A stretch of DNA of 64,000 bases from Nemertoderma westbladi. Its lineage: Eukaryota; Xenacoelomorpha; Nemertodermatida; Nemertodermatidae. Of this stretch, positions 1 to 11,890 are shown in pieces. The position numbers were made by a program, and so were the translations under genes. The first letter of the stretch is position 1. Each line of letters begins with the position of its first letter. A model generated the notes under the pieces. It saw only the letters and a program-made list of their open reading frames with translations. It ran no database searches and had not been told where the DNA came from. The stretch is taken from positions 1-64,000 of the forward strand of contig JAUCBJ010007155.1 in assembly GCA_032718475.1 (NCBI GenBank), in the 5' to 3' direction.

Positions 1-3000
1 AACAACCACGCTATCTCATAACCTACCTCAGATTAAACAACCACGCTATCTCATAACCTACCTCACATTAAACAACCACGCTATCTCATAACCTACCTCA
101 CATTAAACAACCACGCTATCTCATAACCTACCTCAGATTAAACAACCAAACCACGCCTATCTCATAACCTACCTCTTTAACAACCACGCTATCTCATAAC
201 CTACCTCAGATTAAACAACCACGCTATCTCATAACCTACCTCAGATTAAACAACCACGCTATCCCATAACCTACCTCAGATTAAACAACCACGCTATCTC
301 ATAACCTACCTCAGATTAAACAACCACGCTATCCCATAACCTACCTCAGATTAAACAACCACGCTATCTCATAACCTACCTCAGATTAAACAACCACGCT
401 ATCCCATAACCTACCTCAGATTAAACAACCACGCTATCTCATAACCTACCTCAGATTAAACAACCACGCTATCCCATAACCTACCTCAGATTAAACAACC
501 ACGCTAACCCATAACCTACCTCAGATTAAACAACCACGCTATCTCATAACCTACCTCAGATTAAACAACCAAACCACGCTATCTCATAACCTACCTCTTT
601 AACAACCACGCTATCTCATAACCTACCTCAGATTAAACAACCACGCTATCTCATAACCTACCTCAGATTAAACAACCACGCTATCCCATAACCTACCTCA
701 GATTAAACAACCACGCTATCTCATAACCTACCTCAGATTAAACAACCACGCTATCTCATAACCTACCTCAGATTAAACAACCACGCTATCTCATAACCTA
801 CCTCAGATTAAACAACCAAACCACGCTATCTCATAACCTACCTCTTTAACAACCACGCTATCTCATAACCTACCTCAGATTAAACAACCACGCTATCTCA
901 TAACCTACCTCAGATTAAACAACCACGCTATCTCATAACCTACCTCAGATTAAACAACCAAACCACGCTATCTCATAACCTACCTCTTTAACAACCACGC
1001 TATCTCATAACCTACCTCAGATTAAACAACCACGCTATCTCATAACCTACCTCAGATTAAACAACCACGCTATCCCATAACCTACCTCAGATTAAACAAC
1101 CACGCTATCTCATAACCTACCTCAGATTAAACAACCACGCTATCTCATAACCTACCTCAGATTAAACAACCACGCTATCTCATAACCTACCTCAGATTAA
1201 ACAACCAAACCACGCTATCTCATAACCTACCTCTTTAACAACCACGCTATCTCATAACCTACCTCAGATTAAACAACCAAACCACGCTATCTCATAACCT
1301 ACCTCAGATTAAACAACCACGCTATCTCATAACCTACCTCAGATTAAACAACCACGCTATCTCATAACCTACCTCAGATTAAACAACCAAACCACGCTAT
1401 CTCATAACCTACCTCTTTAACAACCACGCTATCTCATAACCTACCTCAGATTAAACAACCACGCTATCTCATAACCTACCTCAGATTAAACAACCAAACC
1501 ACGCTATCTCATAACCTACCTCTTTAACAACCACGCTATCTCATAACCTACCTCAGATTAAACAACCACGCTATCTCATAACCTACCTCAGATTAAACAA
1601 CCACGCTATCCCATAACCTACCTCAGATTAAACAACCACGCTATCTCATAACCTACCTCAGATTAAACAACCACGCTATCTCATAACCTACCTCAGATTA
1701 AACAACCACGCTATCCCATAACCTACCTCAGATTAAACAACCACGCTATCCCATAACCTACCTCAGATTAAACAACCACGCTATCTCATAACCTACCTCA
1801 GATTAAACAACCACGCTATCTCATAACCTACCTCAGATTAAACAACCACGCTATCTCATAACCTACCTCAGATTAAACAACCACGCTATCTCATAACCTA
1901 CCTCAGATTAAACAACCACGCTATCTCATAACCTACCTCAGATTAAACAACCACGCTATCTCATAACCTACCTCAGATTAAACAACCACGCTATCTCATA
2001 ACCTACCTCAGATTAAACAACCACGCTATCTCATAACCTACCTCAGATTAAACAACCACGCTATCTCATAACCTACCTCAGATTAAACAACCACGCTATC
2101 TCATAACCTACCTCAGATTAAACAACCACGCTATCCCATAACCTACCTCAGATTAAACAACCACGCTATCCCATAACCTACCTCAGATTAAACAACCACG
2201 CTATCTCATAACCTACCTCAGATTAAACAACCACGCTATCCCATAACCTACCTCAGATTAAACAACCACGCTATCTCATAACCTACCTCTTTAACAACCA
2301 CGCTATCTCATAACCTACCTCAGATTAAACAACCACGCTATCTCATAACCTACCTCAGATTAAACAACCACGCTATCTCATAACCTACCTCAGATTAAAC
2401 AACCACGCTATCTCATAACCTACCTCAGATTAAACAACCACGCTATCTCATAACCTACCTCAGATTAAACAACCACGCTATCTCATAACCTACCTCAGAT
2501 TAAACAACCACGCTATCCCATAACCTACCTCAGATTAAACAACCACGCTATCCCATAACCTACCTCAGATTAAACAACCACGCTATCTCATAACCTACCT
2601 CAGATTAAACAACCACGCTATCCCATAACCTACCTCAGATTAAACAACCACGCTATCTCATAACCTACCTCTTAAACAACCACGCTATCTCATAACCTAC
2701 CTCAGATTAAACAACCACGCTATCTCATAACCTACCTCAGATTAAACAACCACGCTATCTCATAACCTACCTCAGATTAAACAACCACGCTATCCCATAA
2801 CCTACCTCAGATTAAACAACCACGCTATCTCATAACCTACCTCAGATTAAATAACCACGCTAACCCATAACCTACCTCAGATTAAACAACCACGCTATCT
2901 CATAACCTACCTCAGATTAAACAACCACGCTATCCCATAACCTACCTCAGATTAAACAACCACGCTATCTCATAACCTACCTCTTAAACAACCACGCTAT

Positions 3001-4065
3001 CTCATAACCTACCTCAGATTAAACAACCACGCTATCTCATAACCTACCTCAGATTAAACAACCACGCTATCTCATAACCTACCTCAGATTAAACAACCAC
3101 GCTATCTCATAACCTACCTCAGATTAAACAACCACGCTATCTCATAACCTACCTCAGATTAAACAACCACGCTATCTCATAACCTACCTCAGATTAAACA
3201 ACCACGCTATCTCATAACCTACCTCAGATTAAACAACCAAACCACGCTATCTCATAACCTACCTCTTTAACAACCACGCTATCCCATAACCTACCTCTTT
3301 AACAACCACGCTATCTCATAACCTACCTCAGATTAAACAACCACGCTATCTCATAACCTACCTCAGATTAAACAACCACGCTATCTCATAACCTACCTCA
3401 GATTAAACAACCACGCTATCTCATAACCTACCTCAGATTAAACAACCACGCTATCTCATAACCTACCTCCGATTAAACAACCACGCTATCTCATAACCTA
3501 CCTCAGATTAAACAACCACGCTATCTCATAACCTACCTCAGATTAAACAACCACGCTATCTCATAACCTACCTCACATTAAACAACCACGCTATCTCATA
3601 ACCTACCTCAGATTAAACAACCACGCTATCTCATAACCTACCTCACATTAAACAACCACGCTATCTCATAACCTACCTCAGATTAAACAACCACGCTATC
3701 CCATAACCTACCTCAGATTAAACAACCACGCTAACCCATAACCTACCACAGATTAAACAACCACGCTATCTCATAACCTACCTCAGATTAAACAACCACG
3801 CTATCCCATAACCTACCTCAGATTAAACAACCACGCTAACCCATAACCTACCTCAGATTAAACAACCACGCTATCTCATAACCTACCTCAGATTAAACAA
3901 CCACGCTATCTCATAACCTACCTCTTAAACAACCACGCTATCTCATAACCTACCTTTAAACAACCACGCTATCTCATAACCTACCTCAGATTAAACAACC
4001 ACGCTATCTCATAACCTACCTCAGATTAAACAACCACGCTATCTCATAACCTACCTCAGATTAAA
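1..4065 (-). repeat. 35-bp satellite array derived from XPNPEP1 exon 2 / intron 2 donor
   Basis: About 116 head-to-tail units with a 35-bp period. The plus-strand unit contains AACAACCACGCTATCTCATA. Common variants are CTATCC or CTAACC for CTATCT, a 5-bp insertion (ACCAAACC), and a shortened unit with CTCTTT or CTCTTA in place of CTCAGATTA. Read on the minus strand, each unit encodes EIAWLFNLR followed by GTAGGT. This is the sequence at the 3' end of XPNPEP1 exon 2 (7002-7029), so each unit carries a copy of that donor. The array lies in intron 2 of XPNPEP1 and continues past the left edge. The repeat is seen directly; the exon origin is inferred from exact identity and contiguity. Confidence 0.97.
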
Positions 4066-6708
4066 TGTGAGTGATTAAATTCATCTATAAATTCCAGGGT
4101 TATGATCGCAACATTTGATGGGAATCCCAAGACAACAGTTATATGTTGCTACAGTCCAACCAATGCATCAGAGCCAGAAGCAGTCAAGTTTTATGAAGAA
4201 CTGACTGGACTTATTAAGGACATCCCGAAACACAATGTTAAAGTCATTGCTGATGACCTGAATGCGCAAATGGGCCCAGAAGACATCAAGGGTTACACCT
4301 ATAACACCAGTTCTAACAGAAATGGGTACTTACTTTTAGACCTAATGGAAGAATGTGAATTGATACCAACAAACAACACATTCGAAAAGAGTAAGGGGAA
4401 GCTATGGACCTTTCAATACCCTAATGGAACCAAAGCACAACTGGATTACATCCTTATAAACAAAAAGTGGAGAAATAGCATGATCAACTGCGAGGCATAC
4501 AGCTCGTTCAACCTAATTGGTTCGGACCACAGAATTGTGACTGCAGAGATCAGACTCAGTTTGAGAGCCAGCAAACCCAGGACAAGCAAGCAAATCAACT
4601 ATGACTGGGAGAAACTCAGAACTGACAATGCTGTAAAGGATGCTTATACAGTAGAAGTTCAAAACCGCTTTGAAGCACTTCAGTCAATGGATGAAGACCA
4701 ATCCACCGATTCAATATACCAGAATATAATAACAGCCCACAAGGAATCAGCTAAGAGGCATATCCCCCAGAAACCTAAACGAAAACAGTATGTGCCATGG
4801 CAAAACTCTGAGGTTACTTGTAAGAGAGAAGATCTTAAGATAGCCTACAAAGTTAAAACCGAACAACCAACAACCGAAAACATTAACAAGGTTGAGAAAG
4901 CTAAGGACGATCTTAAATTGGCCTACAACATCAGCCAGGAAAAGTACATACAGGATAAAACTGAAGCAATTACAACTGCTCACATACAGCAACAATCAAG
5001 ACTTACCTGGCAAACTGTAAATGAGGTATCTGGTCGGAAAAGTTGTGCAAAGGGGCGCCTCAAAGCCGATAGTCCTGAAGAACGTGTTGGGAAGTGGAAA
5101 AATCACTTCAGCAACTTGCTTGGGCAGCCACCAAACATCGAGGTCAGCCCTACAAGGAAAATATATGACAAGACACTACCTATAGAAACAGGGGACTTCA
5201 CACCTGCCGAACTCCAAAGAAGCATTAAAAGCATGTCCAATAATAAAGCGAGTGGATTAGATGAAATCCCAGCGGAGGTATGGAAAACCGGAGTGCTAAA
5301 TCGACCATTATTGAATGTTTGCAACCGGATGTTAAAAGGGGAAAAGCCACCACCAATTTGGACTAAAGGTCAACTAAAGCCTCTCCCCAAGAAAGGAGAC
5401 CTCGGCATACCAACAAACTATCGTGGGATCTGTCTGCTTGTGGTAGCTGCCAAAATATACAATAAAATGATTCTATATAGGATTAGGCCTCACATAGAGA
5501 AACTACTGCGTAAGAGCCAAAACGGATTTCGACCAAGTAGATCAACAATAGCTCAGATACTTGCACTACGGAGACTGATTGAAGGAATTAAGTCAAAGAA
5601 TCTCCCCGCAGTCATGACTTTTGTGGACTTCAAGAAGGCATTCGACTCCATCCATAGAGGTAAAATGCTTGAAATCCTAAGAGCTTATGGAATACCAGAA
5701 GTAATTGTTGCTGGCATTGGATTGTTATATTGTGACACAGAAGCGCAGGTACTCTCACCAGATGGTGAAACTGAGTTTTTCTCAATCCTGGCTGGCGTAC
5801 TGCAAGGTGACACATTAGCACCATTACTATTTGTAATTGTGCTGGATTACGCAATGAGGACGGCCATGCCACAAAGGGTGAAGATCTGGGATTCACACTT
5901 CAAGAACGCAGAAGTAGTAGATATCCGGCAACTACAGTCACAGACACCGACTTTGCGGATGACATCGCCCTGCTCTCTAATACGCTAGCAGATGCACAGC
6001 TTCTACTAAATAAAGTGGAGAGGGCTGCTAAGGAGGTTGGATTGCATATAAATGCTACCAAGACCGAATTCATGACCTTTAATGTTGATGGAAACTTGAC
6101 AACCATTGATAATAATCAACTAAGGAAGGTCGATGACTTCCAGTACCTTGGATCATGGATAGAGAGTAGCAAAAAGGACATAGAAGTTAGGAAAGCAAAG
6201 GCTTGGGTAGCTCTATCAAAAATGGATACCATCTGGAAATCAGATCTCTCCAGGCACCTGAAGACTAAGTTCTTTCGAGCCACAGTGGAAACTGGAAAGT
6301 GTATTTTTATACGGGGGTGAGACCTGGACACTGACTAAATCACTTGAACAACGAATTGATGGTTGCTACACAAGACTACTAAGGGCAGCCCTAAACATCA
6401 GCTGGAGACAACACATGACAAACGCCGAGCTTTATGGTACAATACCACCTGTATCAACCACCCTCCGTGAACGCAGATTAAGATTCAGTGGGCACTGCTG
6501 GCGAAGTAAAGACGAGGTCATACCAGATCTACTTCTCTGGCAACCAACTCATGGAAAGCGTAGTCGTGGACGACCTGCCATAACATATATAGATCAACTT
6601 GAAAGGGATACTGAACTTGGGAGAAACGAAATTGCGACAACTATGAAGAATCGGGAAGCCTGGAAGGATCTCATTTCCACTGTCCGAGTTCGCTCGACCT
6701 AGTAGTAG
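4066..6708 (+). mobile_element. Decayed non-LTR (LINE) retrotransposon inserted into the 35-bp satellite
   Basis: An element of about 2.6 kb interrupts the satellite. On the left the satellite stops at TTAAA (4065); on the right it resumes at TATCTCATAACC (6709). The intervening 9 bases of the unit (CAACCACGC) are missing and no target-site duplication is visible. The 3' end is a short TAG repeat, as in some LINEs that end in a microsatellite rather than poly(A). Coding content is the C-terminal part of an endonuclease followed by a reverse transcriptase, broken by frameshifts. The 5' part is missing, as expected for a truncated insertion. It is antisense to XPNPEP1. Clade is uncertain; the RT resembles RTE/Proto2-type elements. 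Confidence 0.93.
4102..6702 (+). pseudogene. LINE endonuclease / reverse transcriptase, frameshifted
   Basis: The frame opening at 4102 runs 628 codons to 5988. Residues 1-155 are the C-terminal part of an exonuclease-endonuclease-phosphatase domain: a DDLNAQMG block where active members usually have GDFNA, then QLDYILI and GSDHRIV with the catalytic SDH. Residues about 370-590 are reverse transcriptase: NYRGICLL, NGFRPSRST, FVDFKKAFDS and GVLQGDTLAPLLF. A frameshift near 5880-5935 moves the catalytic FADDIALLSN block (5952 onward) into a second frame, which runs to 6320. A second shift near 6300 restores the first frame for YGGETWTLT and the C-terminal region RERRLRFSGHCWR to 6702. The broken catalytic region means no active enzyme. 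The family assignment is firm, the clade is not. Confidence 0.93.
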
Positions 6709-7027
6709 TATCTCATAACCTACCTCAGATTAAACAACCACGCTATCTCATAACCTACCTCAGATTAAACAACCACGCTATCTCATAACCTACCTCAGAT
6801 TAAACAACCACGCTATCTCATAACCTACCTCCGATTAAACAACCACGCTATCTCATAACCTACCTCAGATTAAATAACCACGCTATCTCATAACCTACCT
6901 CAGATTAAACAACCACGCTCTCATAACCTACCTCAGATTAAACAACCACGCTATCTCATAACCTACCTCAGATTAAACAACCACGCTATCTCATAACCTA
7001 CCTCAGATTAAACAACCACGCTATCTC
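6709..7027 (-). repeat. 35-bp satellite, segment adjoining XPNPEP1 exon 2
   Basis: About nine further 35-bp units between the LINE and the exon. The last plus-strand unit runs without a break into unique XPNPEP1 coding sequence: satellite up to CTATCTCAT (7021-7029), then CCAAAGCCG of the exon. The last 28 nt of the exon are therefore also the first part of the satellite. CTCAT (ATGAG on the minus strand) occurs at 7025-7029 in the exon and at 6990-6994 in the intron, exactly 35 bp apart, marking the duplicated segment. One unit here (6910-6925) is shortened and one carries CCGATTAAA. Confidence 0.97.
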
Positions 7028-7393
7028 ATCCAAAGCCGTTATAAGAACGGCGCCGACTTTTTTACTCTCCATTTTGCTCCGCAACTCAGCGACTTTGGCG
7101 CGCCACGACCTGCCGGCGAACTCGATTCCGAGAACGGATACGGGTTGGTCCGGGGGGTCGGGTTTCCCCTCCCACACCGAATCTACTAGATTCGCCCACA
7201 CCGGCACCAGATGCAGACCCCCGGCGGAGAGCTCCTTGCTGAGTTTCTTCCACTCGGAGTGGGAGACCAGATGGGGGTCTGCCCCTACCGAGTCGCCCAA
7301 TCGCAACTCCGATATCAGCCATTCAGCCTCGCTCGGGGTCGACTCCTGACGTTGTTTCATCAGCACCCAATTATCGTCCAACTCGCTTTCCGC
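7002..7393 (-). CDS. XPNPEP1: Xaa-Pro aminopeptidase 1, exon 2
   Basis: Second coding exon of a cytosolic metal-dependent aminopeptidase P, which removes an N-terminal residue from peptides with proline at position 2. The acceptor is TTTCTGTGGCAG and translation starts AESELDDNWVLMK, matching the family's QxDxNWTLMK segment. It passes through VGADPHLVS, LVPVWANLVDSVW and AGRSWRAKVAELRSKM to end ITALDEIAWLFNLR, the start of the highly conserved region before the catalytic domain. The donor is CTGAG|GTAGGT, phase 2, so the last codon (AG+N, arginine) is completed by exon 3 outside the window. If the intron is not spliced, TAG follows at once in frame. Length and order agree with the creatinase-like N-terminal domain. 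The identification is strong; paralogues XPNPEP2 and 3 are less likely. Confidence 0.95.
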
Positions 7394-8291
7394 CTGCCAC
7401 AGAAAAAAATTCCAACTCAACGTCACGTCAACTACTTAATCAGTAAAATGAGATTTCATAAAATAAAAATACTAATTTTTAATTTATGATAAATAATTGT
7501 ACATATAACCCCCCCCCCCCCCCCCCCCCCCCCATAGAGCACCAGGTGGGCGCTGAAAAGAGGAGAGACACAGTTATAGCAACTAGTTCCTTCCTTTACC
7601 CACAGTCTTATTTCTACTAAATTTAGTTGTTATATATTCTGTCCGAAATCTGATAAGCCAGTTGATAATTGGATATTGAGGCATATCCCATAAGACTCAT
7701 CCTGTTAACTCGCCGCTTACACAGCCAGAGCATATAGGGGAACAGTATTATAATTTCATATAAATTGGAATTTAATTGGATAATATTTTAAGGTTAATTA
7801 AGTCAGGGAATGCCTCTCCCTCCACCACCATTCACGAATGTGATCTTCCCATATATAGGGAGGGACTTACGACGCAATCAAAATTGATATCTCTCCAGGG
7901 CAAAATCGACGCAAATAAGAGCTTATTACTCACAAAATTAAAACTGTTACCTGGTCTAGTGACTTTAGTTTATTGTTTTGGTTATAATAAAGTTCCGATG
8001 TAACCTGCTCCTTTCTCTTAATTGATAATTTAACATCGAGATTAGATATTAATTCGAGATTAGATATTAATTCGAGATTAGATATTAATATCGAGGTGGG
8101 ATTTGCGTCAAGTCTGCTGTCTCAATCATCTGCATCCCCAGTACCCGGTGGGCCTATACAAAATAAACCTTTTCGATTTTGTATTTATTTATTTATAGTT
8201 CTGTTTAGTAATTAGTATCCATTGGTTTATACTTTACCTAATACCGGTACCTAATACAGTTATAGCGTGTCTGTATATAGCCTTACCCTAC
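7394..8291 (-). other. XPNPEP1 intron 1
   Basis: Phase-0 intron, donor CAG|GTAGGG and acceptor TGGCAG. It holds a 25-bp poly-C run (7509-7533), three copies of an 18-bp unit containing CGAGATTAGATATTAATT (about 8037-8092), and at 7965-8020 a diverged single copy of the 68-bp unit tandemly repeated at 34.8-35.2 kb (shared TTTATTGTTTTGGTTA and TGTAACCTGCTCCTTTC). No other gene seen. Confidence 0.75.
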
Positions 8292-8531
8292 CTGCAACCA
8301 ATAGCGTCCGTCGGTCCACAGAGCAGCGCTACTATTGGTAACCACGGCGACACCAGCGGAGCCAGTAAATCCCGTTATAAATTGTCTTCGTTTGTCGCAG
8401 TGCCGAATGTATTCGCTCTGGTGGGAATCTCCCGATGGTACGATGTAAGCCGATAATATTTCCTTAGAGTGAGTTTTCCCGACCATAACCTTACGCAATG
8501 CATTAAGCCGTGCGGCCATAATTGGTAACAT
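8292..8531 (-). CDS. XPNPEP1: Xaa-Pro aminopeptidase 1, exon 1
   Basis: First coding exon, 80 codons, beginning [17 protein letters not shown] second in-frame Met at residue 5 could also be the start. The exon carries the family's N-terminal signature: [15 protein letters not shown], then [16 protein letters not shown] and [10 protein letters not shown]. These match the N-terminal creatinase-like domain of XPNPEP1, which shapes the dimer and the active-site entrance. There is no signal peptide, consistent with the cytosolic form. The exon ends LQ|GTAGGG in phase 0 and joins AESELDDNW of exon 2, giving the family's DGRYFLQAxxQxDxNW run without a gap. The metal ligands lie in exons outside the window. 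Confidence 0.95.
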
Positions 8532-9429
8532 AGTTTGGTATTAATAACCTGATACCGGCTCCTGGGTATGCAGGTACAGAGGTAAGGGCTGTAATCTGGT
8601 AATGGCTGTATGGTGTTTGATAATTCAGCAGTACTCCGTATATAGGCCTAGCTCTAACAGTTTACCAACACTACTACTCGCACTCTTCACTCAACAGTAC
8701 AATTAAATTGATTTGCGATACTGTGGGTTTGGTTGGAGGAGGAGCAGAGCAGAGATGTAGAAGACTTTGACGAGTATGCCGAGGCTATGCGTAGCACCCG
8801 CGTAGCCACCGCGTAGGTGGTGAATAATATAATCCTATTTGGCCTGTGTACCGTACACCGTACGTAATGTGGCAAATTTCCTTAATTTTGTAAATGGGAA
8901 TATAAAAAAAATTAATGAAATATAATTCAATGCCGCGGACCGTGGACCCCTCTCTCACAATAAACAACGAGGGACTCTACGAGGTGGTCCATGGTCCCTA
9001 GTCCCCAGATATACATGATAGACAGTCATAGGCTGCGTCTTTGTTGGGACGGTAAGTTTAATCCTTTCTCCCTGATTTAAACATGTGTTAATCGGATTCA
9101 AAATACATTTCAACATAAAGAAATGCAGCATCTCCGTTTCTGGTATATTTCGGGTATAAATTTCACTAAATATAAAAACCCGTGGAGAACTCGTTAAGCG
9201 CACCGTAAATATGTATAAATATATATATATACTTATAAGCATGCAAAAAATATTAGAAATGTATTTTTTACCTACGATTAAAAGTAAAGTAATATCAATT
9301 TAACTATACAGTATAATGTTTTGATTGCCTAGTGATACTTATATGAAGAAAAATACAAAGGTAATTTATTGCAAACGCAAATACGGAATAAGTTTAATAA
9401 GTGAGTAGGATTGAGTTGTACTTATTCCG
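8532..9429. other. Upstream region of XPNPEP1, no gene seen
   Basis: AT-rich sequence 5' of XPNPEP1. Short reading frames on both strands show no recognisable protein. It should hold the XPNPEP1 5' UTR and promoter, but I see no motif that fixes them. Confidence 0.5.
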
Positions 9430-10115
9430 GTATATCCTGGGCTACATGGTTTGTCTGGAGTGCCGCCCAAAAATGTGTCTAAATGAGCTTTGAAGGTATC
9501 GGAGGAACACTTGTGCTTGGTGAAGCACCCTTCTTGCTGAAGATTTGGAGGTGTTCAAACTTGTGACTGCATATTATTCAAATTTGCCCAGTTGTATACT
9601 GTATATGATTCAGATCAGCCTGGAGGTTCGAATAGTTTCCGAATGTGAAAGGTGCTGTGTGACTCTAGTGTCTTCAGCGAAAGAAGATACATGGTTAGTT
9701 GTGTTTACATTGGTATCTCCGATCATGATAATAAAGAGAAGAGGTACAAGGACTGTTCCCTGAGGAGCCCCGCTAATTATTCGGGACCAATCTGATACTG
9801 AAACGTTAACCGATACTTGTTGGATCCTGTTAGAGAGAAATTCTGCAATCTAGCAACCCAGGTAACCTCCTACAGTATACCAGGACTGCGAACTTTGTTG
9901 AGCAAGATACCATGGGCCACTTTATCGAAGGCCTTGGCAAATTCAAGGTAGATAATATCTGCCCCGTCATTTGTTTCTAAAAGGTCTCATATGTGGCTAT
10001 AATGTTCAAGTAGCTGAGAGACATAGGATCTGCCCCTTGGAATACCGTGCTGGAATATATTAAGTATGTGATCTGCCCCTTGGAATACCGTGCTGGAATA
10101 TATTAAGTATGTTAA
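9430..10115 (-). mobile_element. Non-LTR reverse transcriptase relic
   Basis: Minus-strand translation, interrupted by stops and shifts, gives FQHGIPRGRS, then QLLEHYSHI, DGADIIYLEFAKAFDKV, SNRIQQVSVN, SGAPQGTVLVPLLFIIMIGD and SSFAEDTRVT. These are the conserved RT blocks in the right order, including the degraded catalytic FAEDT (FADD in active enzymes). The family style is CR1/Jockey-like and differs from the LINE at 4.1-6.7 kb. A 43-bp segment containing TCTGCCCCTTGGAATACC is tandemly duplicated at 10027-10112. Inactive fossil. Confidence 0.85.
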
Positions 10116-11340
10116 GGATATGGAGGAAGGTTTTCATTATCAGAGGGGGAGTAGCACCCCCAAATTGAACCTCACATTTTTGTGTCTCTCAACCCTAAAA
10201 TTGGGAGAAAATTAATTTTTGTGTTACTAAACATCGTCTGGACTGTGTAAGAATAACCAAACCATATATTTTTAAAATTGACCCCAAAATGGCTCCGTAA
10301 TGGCCAAAAGTGCCTTTTTGCAATTTTGCAATTTTGAAATTTGTCGAAATTTGAAATATACGTTAAAGTTCAGATGAACCCTGCATACAATTATTTTGAA
10401 CAAATTTTGCCTCAAATGCTCTGGAGCCTTTTTAGAACAAAAAGGCCACAAAAAATGGCCTTTTTGATATATAAAGCCTCCAGGGCAATTCCAACCAAAT
10501 TTGTTCAGAAGAAGTATGGAGAAAGGTATTCTTAATAAGTTTACCAAATTTTAACTCATTTCAGTTAAAATTGGCGGTGAAAAAGCCTTTTTCATGAAAA
10601 AACGTCATTCTGAGATACAGTATGGGTGTTTAAAGTTTAAGGAACAATTCAAACCTTCCTGCTAATTTAGGTTACAATTTTTCTATGTTCAACAATAACA
10701 ACAACGTTTTAGCAATTTTATTCTTATCTGTACCGTTAGAGCCTTTATTATGAAAACGGCCCCGTACAATTTTAAAATATAGTGCTGTTCGAAAGGCTTG
10801 TCAAAAATCTGACTAGCTCTTACGTTTTGACGCAGTAATAACTAGAGTTCGAGAAAAGATATGAGAAAACTGCTTGCAAATTTGAAATCTCTATTAAATT
10901 CGCCACATGATTGCATAATTTTTCTTGTCAATTTCAAAAATAGGGGGGTGGGGGTGCTACCCCCCCCCCCCCCCCTTAATTTATTTTTGGTTGAAATATA
11001 ATCCATTAGTTTTTTTTCTGTTTGAAATATATTTCATTAATTTTTTTTCTCACTGGTTTATATTCCTGCAAATAAAACAAGGATAGTAATATACCAGCCA
11101 ATGAAACAACTTTTTTGGTACTGTGTATTACTGCTGCTATATACATAGGAGATTGTTCCCCTACTCGAGGATATATAGGCCTAGCAGGAGATTATGCCAC
11201 CAGTCAGAATATCCTAGGAAATTATGCCCCTCTTAGGAGATTATGGCCCCACGAGACTATGTCAGGTTGTACTGTTTAAAGGCCAATCAGTAAACAATAA
11301 AACTATAATTCTAACCAAAACATAAACGAGAAAATGAATA
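10116..11340. other. AT-rich intergenic DNA, no gene seen
   Basis: Low-complexity AT-rich sequence with a 16-bp C run at 10960-10975. The short reading frames at about 10272-10547 look non-coding. Confidence 0.5.
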
Positions 11341-11359
11341 TTCTACACACAGATAGACT

Positions 11360-11546
11360 TATATAGTTCCCCTGTCTGCCGCTAGGGGGCGAACTGACAG
11401 AAACGTAAAAGTAGCCGTAAATATAGAACCAACTATCAGATTCATCTGAAATTTGGTAGTAGTAACCTACGAGCATTGCTTAATTAGAAATTCTACACAA
11501 AGGCAGTTTTTTACAGTTCCTCTGTCTGCCGCTAGGGGGCGAATAG
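11360..11546. repeat. Two copies of a short dispersed repeat
   Basis: CTGTCTGCCGCTAGGGGGCG occurs near 11375 and again near 11521, each preceded by a TTCTACACA-AAGGCAG/AGATAGAC-type segment and AGTTCC. This is a roughly 150-bp imperfect duplication, probably part of a dispersed repeat family. Confidence 0.6.
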
Positions 11547-11890
11547 AGCTCCACCGACCCTATTCTGGAGCAGCGGTGTCGACTCAAGATGCTGCACTAG
11601 CGTACTGTCAGTGAGGAACGGAGGATGGCCTTTACCCCCCCTGGTCGGCACCACCGACGGTGCCTGGTGCGCTGAGGCCCAGATCCTTATCCACCATCTT
11701 GCTGAGAACCTCGTGGCGAGGCGAGATGGCATGCGAGAGAGGGGCCTGGCGTGCGTGTTGGGGGGTATTCGCCGGAGGTTGCAATTCGCACTCCTCCGGT
11801 CCAGCTCCCTCTGCCTCCGTGGCGGTAGACGATCCCGGCGAGGATTGGGTTTTGGGGATGGTGCTGGGATCCGAGGAGTTGGACTATAGC
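11546..11890. other. GC-rich island of unknown nature
   Basis: About 345 bp of GC-rich sequence inside AT-rich DNA, similar in base composition to the real exons of this window. Open frames exist on both strands: a plus-strand frame with DDPGEDWVLGMVLGSEELDY and a minus-strand frame with SKMVDKDLGLSAPGTVGG. I recognise neither. It may be an exon of an unknown gene, an old gene fragment or part of a transposon. Confidence 0.35.

Noticed and set aside
1-4065. CRISPR array
   Set aside because: Units are contiguous with no unique spacers, and the surrounding genes are spliced animal genes.
1-4065. Telomeric or centromeric satellite
   Set aside because: The unit equals an XPNPEP1 exon end plus donor and lies inside that gene's intron.
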